Part shown: positions 1-5,327 of the stretch, piece by piece
How the letters are laid out: each line of letters begins with the position of its first letter
Position numbering within the stretch: the first letter of the stretch is position 1
From: an uncultured Alphaproteobacteria bacterium
GTDB taxonomy: Bacteria; Pseudomonadota; Alphaproteobacteria; Rhizobiales; Aestuariivirgaceae
Length of the DNA: 5,547 bases
NCBI GenBank assembly: GCA_937868035.1
Contig: CALMLK010000227.1
Span: 1 to 5,547 of the forward strand
Direction: 5' to 3'
Notes under the pieces: generated by a model
Databases searched by the model: none
Seen by the model: the letters and a program-made list of their open reading frames with translations, nothing else
What the model was told of the DNA's origin: nothing
Made by a program: the position numbers and the translations under genes

Positions 1-285
1 CGCTGGTTCGCTGCCCCCCAATTGCAGGACGAGCGGCTGTTCGCGCGCATCGAAGCCGAGGAGCTTCGCGCGGTCGCCATGCTTCACCGCCCGCGCCGTC
101 ACCATCTCGGTATAGAGAACGGCACTGCGCGTGAGGACGCGATGGAACACCCGGCAATGCCGGTCTGTCCAGTCCATCATGGGGGCGACGGAGAATGTCT
201 TTTGTGGTGTCGTCAAGGCGGTGCGCAACTGCAGGAATGTGGAATGGGAGAGGCTCTCTTGCCCCGGATTGCCGGGGCGTTCCAC
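1..285 (-). CDS. dusA: tRNA-dihydrouridine(20/20a) synthase DusA, N-terminal part (runs off left edge)
   Basis: Flavin enzyme that reduces uridine 20/20a in the D-loop of tRNA, in the cytoplasm. Reading the minus strand, the frame gives [15 protein letters not shown] (positions 195-151), then LYTEMVT, and near the window edge [11 protein letters not shown]. These are the N-terminal hallmarks of DusA: the FMN-barrel first strand and the QLGGSDPA-like strand. The catalytic cysteine and tRNA-binding part lie outside the window. The start is uncertain. The frame is open from a TAA at 315-313, and no ATG occurs before the MM of the conserved motif, which cannot be the start because it would remove FSVAP. 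I chose GTG at 285, preceded by a GGCGGGA stretch, which gives about 30 residues before FSVAP. TTG at 228 or 216 would give a leader nearer the E. coli length but has no visible ribosome site. The gene lies downstream of the repressor gene on the same strand, about 100 bp away, with no evident functional link. The family call is very secure and the start is not. Confidence 0.93.
   Translation of the reverse strand, partial: MERPGNPGQESLSHSTFLQLRTALTTPQKTFSVAPMMDWTDRHCRVFHRVLTRSAVLYTEMVTARAVKHGDRAKLLGFDAREQPLVLQLGGSEPA
261..278 (-). promoter_or_regulatory. Perfect GC-rich hairpin at the 5' end of dusA
   Basis: GCCCCGG, a four-base loop (CAAT on the minus strand) and CCGGGGC form a perfect 7-bp stem. 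No run of T follows on either strand, so it is not a classical intrinsic terminator. If dusA starts at TTG 228 or 216 the hairpin sits in its untranslated leader. If it starts at GTG 285 the same bases encode part of a poorly conserved N-terminal extension (ERPGNPGQ). The structure is seen directly; a regulatory role is only a guess. Confidence 0.4.
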
Positions 286-387
286 CAGTATTTGTCCCGC
301 CGCAGATCGTTACGGCCCGAGCACGGTCTGAGGCTGGCGGGGCTGCCGGAATCGTGACGTCAACCTGAGGCGCCGTCTCACCTGTCC

Positions 388-1395
388 CTATTGGCTCGCA
401 TCGAGCGAGATGGGGGGTGTGCTCTGGCGGCTGACGAGCTTGTAGCCAAGGTTCATGACTTTGCGTTCCTTGACCGACGTGCCGTTGAGAAGGCGCAAGG
501 TCTGTTCGGCTGCCAACTTTCCTGTTTCGTAGCGGTGCGTGGCGATGGACGAGAGCGAGGGCGATGCGAACGCCGCGAACTCGAGGTCGTGAAAGCCAAG
601 AATGGCAATGTCGTCGGGTATCCGCAGACCGAAGCGGCGGCACTCCTGCATGGCGCCCAGGGCGAGGTTGTCGTCGATGCAGAACACGGCTTCCGGAAAC
701 GGGCCATCGGCAAACTGGCCCATGATGCGGGCTCCAAGTGCCACGGAGCTCGGCTGCGTGAGGAATTTCACCAGACCTGCCGTCGTGTGGCCTGCGTCCG
801 CCATGGCATGCTCGTAACCCGTATGGCGTTCTGCCGCGCGCTCGTCCCGGATGCCGAAGATGAACCCGACGCGGCGAAAGCCGGCCTTGAGCAGGGCGCG
901 CGTTGCGTCATGGCCGGCCCGCACCTGATCAAGGCCGATATTGATGCCGATCGGATCCTCTGCAATCTGGAAGGTCTCGATGACGGGGATGCGCGACCGC
1001 AGCAACATCTGGCGTGTCGTCTCCGTGTGATTCACGCCCACAATGATCATGGCCTCGACGCGTTGCCCAAGAAGAGTGCGCACCGCCCGTTCCTCTTCCT
1101 CCTGGGAGTAGCGGCTGTTGACCACGACGATCTGGAACCCCATGGGCAGGAAGACCTCGTGCAGCGCCTGCAGGTATTCCGAGAAGATCACGTTGTAGAG
1201 TGTGGGCACGATGACGCCGATGGCGTGGCTGCGGGCGGAGGCAAGCCGGCTGGCCGCCACATCAGGCACGTAACCGAGTTTCTTGACAGCGCGGTCAATT
1301 CGCAAGCGCAGTTCCTCGGACACCATCTGCGGGTTGCGGATGGCCCGGGAAACGGTGATGGGGCTGACCCGCGCCAGCCGCGCCACGTCGTCCAA
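388..1395 (-). CDS. LacI/GalR-family transcriptional repressor (GntR-like), probable regulator of the divergent sugar ABC operon
   Basis: DNA-binding repressor released by a small effector, probably the transported sugar or a metabolite of it. From TTG 1395 the protein has 335 residues, close to the family norm. Residues 1-26 carry the LacI helix-turn-helix (DDVARLARVSPITVSRAIRNP). The hinge helix follows at about 43-56 (VPDVAASRLASARS). The periplasmic-binding-protein-like effector domain begins at HAIGVIVP and includes PEAVFCIDDNLALGAMQE and IPDDIAILGFHDLEF, typical of this family. The overall pattern recalls the gluconate repressor GntR subgroup. The start is doubtful. TTG 1395 has no ribosome site nearby and cuts into helix 1, whereas the in-frame codons upstream read I-I-R-K-K-S-T-L-D-D-V-A, the usual N-terminal run of such proteins, just after a good GGAG site. 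Translation may begin at ATT 1416 (342 residues). It ends with TAG at 390-388. It is divergent from the transporter genes, with a palindromic operator between them and an operator-like copy inside its own 5' end. Confidence 0.95.
   Translation of the reverse strand: MDDVARLARVSPITVSRAIRNPQMVSEELRLRIDRAVKKLGYVPDVAASRLASARSHAIGVIVPTLYNVIFSEYLQALHEVFLPMGFQIVVVNSRYSQEEEERAVRTLLGQRVEAMIIVGVNHTETTRQMLLRSRIPVIETFQIAEDPIGINIGLDQVRAGHDATRALLKAGFRRVGFIFGIRDERAAERHTGYEHAMADAGHTTAGLVKFLTQPSSVALGARIMGQFADGPFPEAVFCIDDNLALGAMQECRRFGLRIPDDIAILGFHDLEFAAFASPSLSSIATHRYETGKLAAEQTLRLLNGTSVKERKVMNLGYKLVSRQSTPPISLDASQ
1284..1297. promoter_or_regulatory. Putative secondary (intragenic) operator for the LacI-family repressor
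   Basis: TGACAGCGCGGTCA differs at one base from the perfect palindrome TGACAGCGCTGTCA at 1505-1518. With its flanks it reads TTGACAGCGCGGTCAA, a 16-bp inverted repeat with one mismatched pair. It lies in the repressor gene, over the codons for I-D-R-A-V just after the helix-turn-helix. The centre-to-centre distance to the main operator is 221 bp. The conserved I..A...LGY protein motif could by itself produce part of the resemblance, so the site is inferred, not proven. Confidence 0.5.
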
Positions 1396-1418
1396 TGTAG
1401 ATTTCTTGCGGATAATTG

Positions 1419-1427
1419 CCCTTCTCC
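1419..1427 (-). promoter_or_regulatory. Ribosome binding site that points to a non-canonical ATT start for the repressor
   Basis: On the minus strand the sequence is GGAGAAGGG, an excellent purine-rich Shine-Dalgarno stretch. The GGAG core (1427-1424) stands 7 nt before the in-frame ATT at 1416-1414. The nearest usual start codon, TTG at 1395, is more than 20 nt away, too far for this site. An in-frame TAA at 1434-1432 rules out a start further upstream. Confidence 0.55.
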
Positions 1428-1503
1428 CCCGTTACACCACGCAATCCGTTATCCCGGGAGTGTGCGGCATCGCCACCATGGCACGTCTCTTACAGGAGCG
1501 CAA

Positions 1504-1531
1504 TTGACAGCGCTGTCATCTCTGCTAACGT
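1504..1531 (+). promoter_or_regulatory. Predicted sigma70-type promoter of the sugar ABC transporter operon
   Basis: A full-consensus -35 hexamer TTGACA stands at 1504-1509. The best-placed -10 candidate is TAACGT at 1526-1531, 16 bp downstream, which matches TATAAT at only three positions, including the key first T-A and last T. Transcription would start near 1538 and leave a leader of about 80 nt before the binding-protein gene. The -35 hexamer shares five bases with the operator palindrome, so repressor binding should exclude RNA polymerase. The -35 box is convincing and the -10 box is weak. Confidence 0.55.
1505..1518. promoter_or_regulatory. Main operator: perfect 14-bp palindrome TGACAGCGCTGTCA
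   Basis: TGACAGC followed by its exact reverse complement GCTGTCA forms an even-length palindrome with a central CG, the classic form of LacI-family operators. It lies in the divergent control region between the repressor gene and the transporter operon and overlaps the TTGACA -35 box of the operon. The natural ligand is the neighbouring LacI-family protein. That assignment rests on position and symmetry, not on binding data. Confidence 0.85.
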
Positions 1532-1588
1532 GACACAACCGCACAGACCACCCCGTGCATTTTCGAGGTGCGGCATTGAAACAGAATG

Positions 1589-1610
1589 GTCCTTGAAAAG
1601 GACAGGGAGG
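1589..1610 (+). promoter_or_regulatory. Leader hairpin plus strong ribosome binding site of the binding-protein gene
   Basis: GTCCTT (1589-1594), loop GAA and AAGGAC (1598-1603) form a 6-bp hairpin. One base later comes GGGAGG (1605-1610), 7 nt before the ATG at 1618. The strong Shine-Dalgarno site decides the start codon. The hairpin would hide a second purine patch (AAGGA) and sits directly against the ribosome site, so it may tune translation or protect the 5' end. Its role is unknown. Confidence 0.55.
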
Positions 1611-1617
1611 AACGCGC

Positions 1618-2754
1618 ATGAAAACGTCAACTTATCTCCGCCCGCTGCTGGCGGCTGCCGCCACGGCGGCACTGTGGTCAGCGGCAATGCCGGCCGCGCA
1701 GGCCGCCGAGGTCGTCAGCGGACCGGCAACGGATCCCACCTGCATGGTGCCATGGTCGGCCGATACGAAGTTCTACCAGTTCCCGAAAAAGGAAGGCCCG
1801 TACCGGGTTGCGCTTGCCAACGGCTATATCGCCAACACCTGGCGCATCCAGATGATCCAGACCGCGAAGGCGTATGCGGCGCAGCCTGATGTTGCGGCGA
1901 AGCTGAAGGAGTTCAAGGTTGTCTCCACCGGCGAAGACGTGCCGGCGCAGATCTCCGCCATCAACAACTTCATCGATGCCGGCTATGACGCCATTGTCGT
2001 GAACGCGCAGAACCCGACGGCCTTCGGACCCGTCATCAAGCGCGCCAAGGAAGCGGGCGTGGTGCTCGTCGCCTTCGACAACATCCTGGATACCCAGGAC
2101 GCCATCAACGTGAACGTGGACCAGAAGGGCCTCGGCGTGCTGTGGGCGAATTGGCTGATCGGCCACTTGCCCAATGGCGGCAAGGTCCTGGAAGTGCGTG
2201 GCGTGGCCGGCACCTCCGTCGATACCGACCGCCACAACGGCATCCACGAGACGCTGGATGCTTCCGGCAAGACGTGGAACGTGACCGAAGTGGTGGGCAA
2301 GTGGGATGACGGCGTGGCACAGAAAGTGAGCGCCGACGCAATCGCCACCAACGGCCCCTTCGACGGCATCACGGCGCAAGGCGGTGACACCGGCGTTGTG
2401 CAGGCGATGATGGACGCGAAGCACGCCTTCGTGCCCTTCGGCGGTGAAACCGAAAACGGCTTCCGCAAGTTCTGCGCCAAATATGCGGGCGAGGGCCTGA
2501 AGTGTTCGTCCGCCGGCACCGGGCCCGCACAGGTCGCGGTGGCGATCAAGGTGGCGATTGCCGCCCTTGAGGGACAGGTCGTTCCGCAATCCGTGAAGCT
2601 CCCCACGGCGATTGTGGAAGACCCGAACTTCAAGGAAGGCGAGGACTACTACCCCGACCAGTCCGACAACTTCTTCGTCGGCAACGCCTTCCCCACCTGC
2701 GGCATCAACTTCACGGCGCAGGAAATCATGGGGCAGACGAAAGAAAACCAGTAG
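1618..2754 (+). CDS. Periplasmic sugar-binding protein of a CUT2-type (ribose/galactose class) ABC transporter
   Basis: Captures the substrate in the periplasm and delivers it to the permease pair. It has 378 residues. The signal peptide covers residues 1-29: K2 and R8, a hydrophobic alanine/leucine core, and an AQA-A cleavage site. There is no lipobox, so it should be soluble. After a lead of about 30 residues, the type-1 periplasmic binding fold (Peripla_BP_4 style) begins at YRVALANGY (62-70). It continues with AGYDAIVVNAQNP (121-133), VLVAFDN (149-155), VDTDRHNGI (201-209, whose Arg205 sits where ribose-type proteins contact the sugar), WDDGVAQKVSADA (229-241) and ITAQGGDTGVVQAM (251-264). 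Cysteines are at 42, 286, 296 and 361, enough for two disulfides in the periplasm. ATG 1618 is set by GGGAGG 7 nt upstream. It is the first gene of the operon, with the repressor-controlled promoter upstream and a strong hairpin downstream. The family is secure. The substrate is unknown: a pentose, hexose, polyol or sugar acid are all possible. Confidence 0.95.
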   Translation: MKTSTYLRPLLAAAATAALWSAAMPAAQAAEVVSGPATDPTCMVPWSADTKFYQFPKKEGPYRVALANGYIANTWRIQMIQTAKAYAAQPDVAAKLKEFKVVSTGEDVPAQISAINNFIDAGYDAIVVNAQNPTAFGPVIKRAKEAGVVLVAFDNILDTQDAINVNVDQKGLGVLWANWLIGHLPNGGKVLEVRGVAGTSVDTDRHNGIHETLDASGKTWNVTEVVGKWDDGVAQKVSADAIATNGPFDGITAQGGDTGVVQAMMDAKHAFVPFGGETENGFRKFCAKYAGEGLKCSSAGTGPAQVAVAIKVAIAALEGQVVPQSVKLPTAIVEDPNFKEGEDYYPDQSDNFFVGNAFPTCGINFTAQEIMGQTKENQ

Positions 2755-2773
2755 TCCCTCTTGCCACCTCGGC

Positions 2774-2799
2774 TGCCGCGGGCAAACCTGCCCGCGGTA
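2774..2799 (+). terminator. Strong intercistronic hairpin after the binding-protein gene (attenuator or mRNA-stabilising element)
   Basis: CCGCGGGCA (2776-2784), loop AACC and TGCCCGCGG (2789-2797) form a perfect 9-bp GC-rich stem, extended by a G-U and a T-A pair to 2774-2799. The bases after it (TCTTTGTCT) are T-rich but hold no continuous T-run. That fits partial termination or a block to 3' exonucleases better than a full stop. It lies 20 nt after the binding-protein stop codon and 28 nt before the ATPase gene. In such operons a hairpin at this point commonly keeps binding-protein mRNA in excess over ATPase and permease mRNA. Confidence 0.7.
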
Positions 2800-2827
2800 T
2801 CTTTGTCTGTGACCTGATAGGCACCGC

Positions 2828-4354
2828 ATGAGCCAGCAACAGCCCCTGCTCACCATGAAAGGCATCACCAAGCGCTATGGTGGCGTGCTGGCCTTGAGCA
2901 ATGCGGACCTCGAGATCATGCCGGGGCGCATTCATGCCGTGCTCGGCGAAAATGGCGCGGGAAAATCGACTCTCATCAAGGTGATGGCGGGCGTGGTGAA
3001 GCCGGACGAAGGCCACATGGCGCTGGCCGGACATGACGTCTCCTTTGCAACACCGGCTGCGGCCAACGCGGCGGGCATCGTCTGCGTGTTCCAGGAACTG
3101 TCGCTTATCCCGGATTTGTCCGTGGCGGATAACATCGTCATCAGCCAACCGCCGACACGCGCGGGCGTCATCAACCGCGCGGAGCAGCGCCGGATCGCCG
3201 AGCAGGCGCTTGCCGATGCGGGTGCCAGCGACATTCATCCTTCGGCCCTGGTGCGGGACCTGCCCCTGTCCCGGCGGCAGATCGTCGAAATCGCAAAGGC
3301 CCTGGCACGCAAGCCGAAGGTGCTGATCCTCGACGAAGCCACGTCGGCCCTCACGGCCACGGACGTGCAAAAGGTGTTCGCCGTCATCAAGCGCCTGCGC
3401 AACGAGGGCAAGGCCATCGTCTACATTTCGCACCGCATGCACGAAATTGCCGAACTGGCCGACGACTGCACCGTGTTTCGCAACGGGCGCAAGATTTCCA
3501 CCTTCACGGCCGGCAGCAAGACGGATTCGGAGGTGGTCGAGTTGATGATCGGCCGCGAATACAAGAACGTGTTTCCACCCAAGGGCAACGTTGCGCTGAC
3601 GGGTGCACCGGCAATTGCCTGCCGGCATCTCTCGTGGGCGGGGCGGCTCAACGACATCAGCCTGTCGGTCCACCCCGGTGAAGTGGTGGGACTGGGCGGC
3701 CTCGACGGACAGGGACAGCGCGAATTGCTGCTGGCGCTCTTCGGCGTGCTGCGCGGTGTTTCTGGCAAGGTGGAGCGCGATGGATTGCCAACGTCGATCC
3801 GCGATCCCTCGCGGGCGCGGCTGCCCCAATCCGGCATGGCGCTCATTCCGGAAGATCGCAAGACGGAAGGGCTCATGCTGCCCATGAGCATCGGCGACAA
3901 CCTGTGCTTCTCGGCGCTCGACCGTGTCTCCTCGCGGGGCGTGCTGGACCGCGGCGCCGTGGCGCGGAAGATTCAGGAGATGATCGACCTGTTGCAGATC
4001 AAGGTGGCGAGCCCCGATCTTCCCGTGTCGTCGCTTTCCGGCGGAAACCAACAGAAGGTTGTCATCGCCAAATGGCTGATGAACGAACCGCGCGTCGTGC
4101 TGCTCAACGATCCCACACGCGGCATCGATGTCGGCACGAAGCAGGAAATCTACGCCCTGCTCCGCCGCCTTGCCGATAGCGGCGTGGCCATTCTTTTCTA
4201 TTCGACGGATTATGACGAGCTGATCGGCTGCTGCGATCGCGTGATGGTGATGTATGGCGGGGCCATCGTGCGGGAACTGGCAGGCGAGGCGATCACGGAA
4301 CATGCGCTCGTCGCCAGCGCGCTCAACATCAACGAGGGTGCGGTGCATGGTTGA
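2828..4354 (+). CDS. Sugar ABC transporter ATP-binding protein, fused double ATPase (RbsA/MglA type)
   Basis: Cytoplasmic energy module, 508 residues, the usual length for two fused nucleotide-binding domains. Domain 1 has Walker A GENGAGKST (40-48), Q-loop Gln89, a degenerate signature LPLSRRQIVE (145-154), Walker B VLILDE (165-170) and the switch His202 in ISHRMHE. Domain 2 starts near 260. Its Walker A equivalent GLDGQGQREL (291-300) lacks the Lys-Ser/Thr pair, as is normal in this family. It has an intact signature LSGGNQQK (403-410). Its Walker B reads VVLLND followed by PTRGID (423-434), where relatives such as RbsA have LDEPTRGVD. STDYDE (459-464) replaces the switch histidine region. 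The first ATP site (domain 1 Walker motifs with the domain 2 signature) therefore looks competent and the second looks catalytically dead. The start is ATG 2828 with only a weak AGG upstream. The gene overlaps the next one by 8 nt, so translation is probably coupled. The family is certain and the substrate unknown. Confidence 0.96.
   Translation: MSQQQPLLTMKGITKRYGGVLALSNADLEIMPGRIHAVLGENGAGKSTLIKVMAGVVKPDEGHMALAGHDVSFATPAAANAAGIVCVFQELSLIPDLSVADNIVISQPPTRAGVINRAEQRRIAEQALADAGASDIHPSALVRDLPLSRRQIVEIAKALARKPKVLILDEATSALTATDVQKVFAVIKRLRNEGKAIVYISHRMHEIAELADDCTVFRNGRKISTFTAGSKTDSEVVELMIGREYKNVFPPKGNVALTGAPAIACRHLSWAGRLNDISLSVHPGEVVGLGGLDGQGQRELLLALFGVLRGVSGKVERDGLPTSIRDPSRARLPQSGMALIPEDRKTEGLMLPMSIGDNLCFSALDRVSSRGVLDRGAVARKIQEMIDLLQIKVASPDLPVSSLSGGNQQKVVIAKWLMNEPRVVLLNDPTRGIDVGTKQEIYALLRRLADSGVAILFYSTDYDELIGCCDRVMVMYGGAIVRELAGEAITEHALVASALNINEGAVHG
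4334..4338 (+). promoter_or_regulatory. Ribosome binding site fixing the first permease start inside the ATPase gene
   Basis: GAGGG lies 8 nt before ATG 4347, within the last codons of the ATPase gene. It supports ATG 4347 over the in-frame ATG at 4254, which would add 31 polar, arginine-rich residues unlike a permease N-terminus and overlap the ATPase gene by about 100 nt. Confidence 0.7.
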
Positions 4355-5327
4355 GTGGCGATACTGGTTTGCCGAAAACAGGAACACACTGCTTGCAGTT
4401 TTGATGTTCGTGGTGATGTTCGCGATCTATGCCGGCAATCATCCCGCGGGCTTTACCGCAAACGTGGTGCAGACGGCGGCCAACAAGGCCACGCTGCTGG
4501 CTTTCGTCGCCATGGCGCAAGCCCTCGTCATCATCACTTCGGGCATTGACCTGTCGGTTGGCATGGTGCTGACGCTGGCCAACTGCGTTGCCTCGTGGAT
4601 CGTGGTGGGCACGGGCCTTGAGACGACGCTTGGCATTCTGGGTGTGCTGGCCACTGGCGCGCTGTGCGGCGCCGTGAACGGCCTCATCGTCATCTTCGGG
4701 CGCTTGCAGCCCATTGTCACCACCATCGCCACTGGTGCGATGTTCTACGGCATCGCGCTGTTCCTGCGGCCCTTCCCCGGCGGATCGGTGAACGAGACGC
4801 TGGCCGATTTCATGACGGGCAAGGCCTTCGGCTTCTTTCCCATGAGCTTCGTGGCGCTGGGCGCGGTGGTGTTGGCAATCTGGGTGCCCTACAGCCGCTC
4901 CGTCATCGGACGCGCGGCCTATGCGGCTGGTTCTTCCGAATCCGCAGCCTACATGTCGGGCATGCCGGTGAAGCTCGCCAAGTTCACGGCCTATGTGCTG
5001 TCGGGTTTGCTGGCGGCAATCGGCGGGCTTTACCTCACCTTCTTTTCGTATACGGGCGAGGCGGCCTACGCGAGCGGCAACACCTACACGCTGTTCTCCA
5101 TCGCGGCTGTCGTGCTGGGTGGCGTCTCGCTGATGGGCGGGCGCGGCAGTGCCATTGGTGCGATCTTCGGCGCGCTGGCCTTCCGCACCATCGGAGACCT
5201 GTTGTTTGTCTTTGATTTCGACCCGCTGTGGCAGCCCCTGTTCCAGGGCGTCGTGCTGTTGTTCGCCGTGAGCATCAGCGCCTTCGGTCTCTTCCGCGTG
5301 CGCAACAAGCTGGATTGGTTCCCATGA
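4347..5327 (+). CDS. Sugar ABC transporter permease, RbsC-like (BPD_transp_2 family), first of two
   Basis: Inner-membrane channel subunit, 326 residues, typical for RbsC-like permeases. Hydrophobic stretches that look like membrane helices lie at about 13-29, 48-64, 69-88, 93-117, 122-141, 161-181, 213-231, 246-262, 266-284 and 298-316. Family marks are TSGIDLSVG (64-72, compare GGIDLSVG), the cytoplasmic coupling loop AAGSSESAAYMSGMPV (193-208, equivalent to the EAA-like loop that touches the ATPase), and VVLGGVSLMGGRGS (255-268). ATG 4347 was chosen because GAGGG precedes it and the short 8-nt overlap with the ATPase gene is typical of coupled translation. It ends in ATGA, shared with the next permease start, so the two permeases are probably made in a fixed ratio and pair as a heterodimer. 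Nothing is truncated. The family is secure and the specificity unknown. Confidence 0.95.
   Translation: MVEWRYWFAENRNTLLAVLMFVVMFAIYAGNHPAGFTANVVQTAANKATLLAFVAMAQALVIITSGIDLSVGMVLTLANCVASWIVVGTGLETTLGILGVLATGALCGAVNGLIVIFGRLQPIVTTIATGAMFYGIALFLRPFPGGSVNETLADFMTGKAFGFFPMSFVALGAVVLAIWVPYSRSVIGRAAYAAGSSESAAYMSGMPVKLAKFTAYVLSGLLAAIGGLYLTFFSYTGEAAYASGNTYTLFSIAAVVLGGVSLMGGRGSAIGAIFGALAFRTIGDLLFVFDFDPLWQPLFQGVVLLFAVSISAFGLFRVRNKLDWFP

Noticed and set aside
22..357. Plus-strand open frame of 111 codons at the left edge
   Set aside because: It is opposite dusA, whose minus-strand reading gives the DusA N-terminal motifs.
355..362. Perfect 8-bp palindrome TGACGTCA between the repressor gene and dusA, next to a TTGACG-like -35 on the minus strand
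   Set aside because: It is too short to mean much alone, its flanks do not extend the symmetry, and no AT-containing -10 box follows at a suitable distance.
1452..1459. Palindrome TCCCGGGA in the divergent control region
   Set aside because: It is only 8 bp with no symmetrical extension and is not related to the operator motif. Short GC palindromes are common by chance in this composition.
1448..1476. Possible minus-strand promoter for the repressor gene (GTGGCG and GATAAC, 17 bp apart)
   Set aside because: The -10-like GATAAC is fair and well placed for a short leader, but the -35 matches at only three positions. It is too weak to annotate, although some promoter must lie in this region.
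391..1533. Long plus-strand open frame (380 codons) across the repressor gene
   Set aside because: It lies opposite the repressor gene, whose minus-strand protein has clear LacI-family motifs throughout. The plus-strand translation is rich in His, Arg and Ala with no recognisable domain, as expected for an antisense frame in GC-rich DNA.
1678..2871. Minus-strand open frame (397 codons) across the binding-protein gene
   Set aside because: The plus-strand product has a signal peptide, a strong ribosome site and a binding-protein fold. The antisense product has no recognisable domain.
4254..4346. Upstream in-frame extension of the first permease by 31 residues
   Set aside because: The extra residues are polar and arginine-rich, overlap the ATPase gene by about 100 nt and lack a good ribosome site, whereas ATG 4347 has GAGGG 8 nt before it.
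2726..4387. Very long minus-strand open frame (553 codons) across the ATPase gene
   Set aside because: The plus strand carries an intact double ATPase with all family motifs and good operon spacing. The antisense frame is an effect of high GC content and codon bias.
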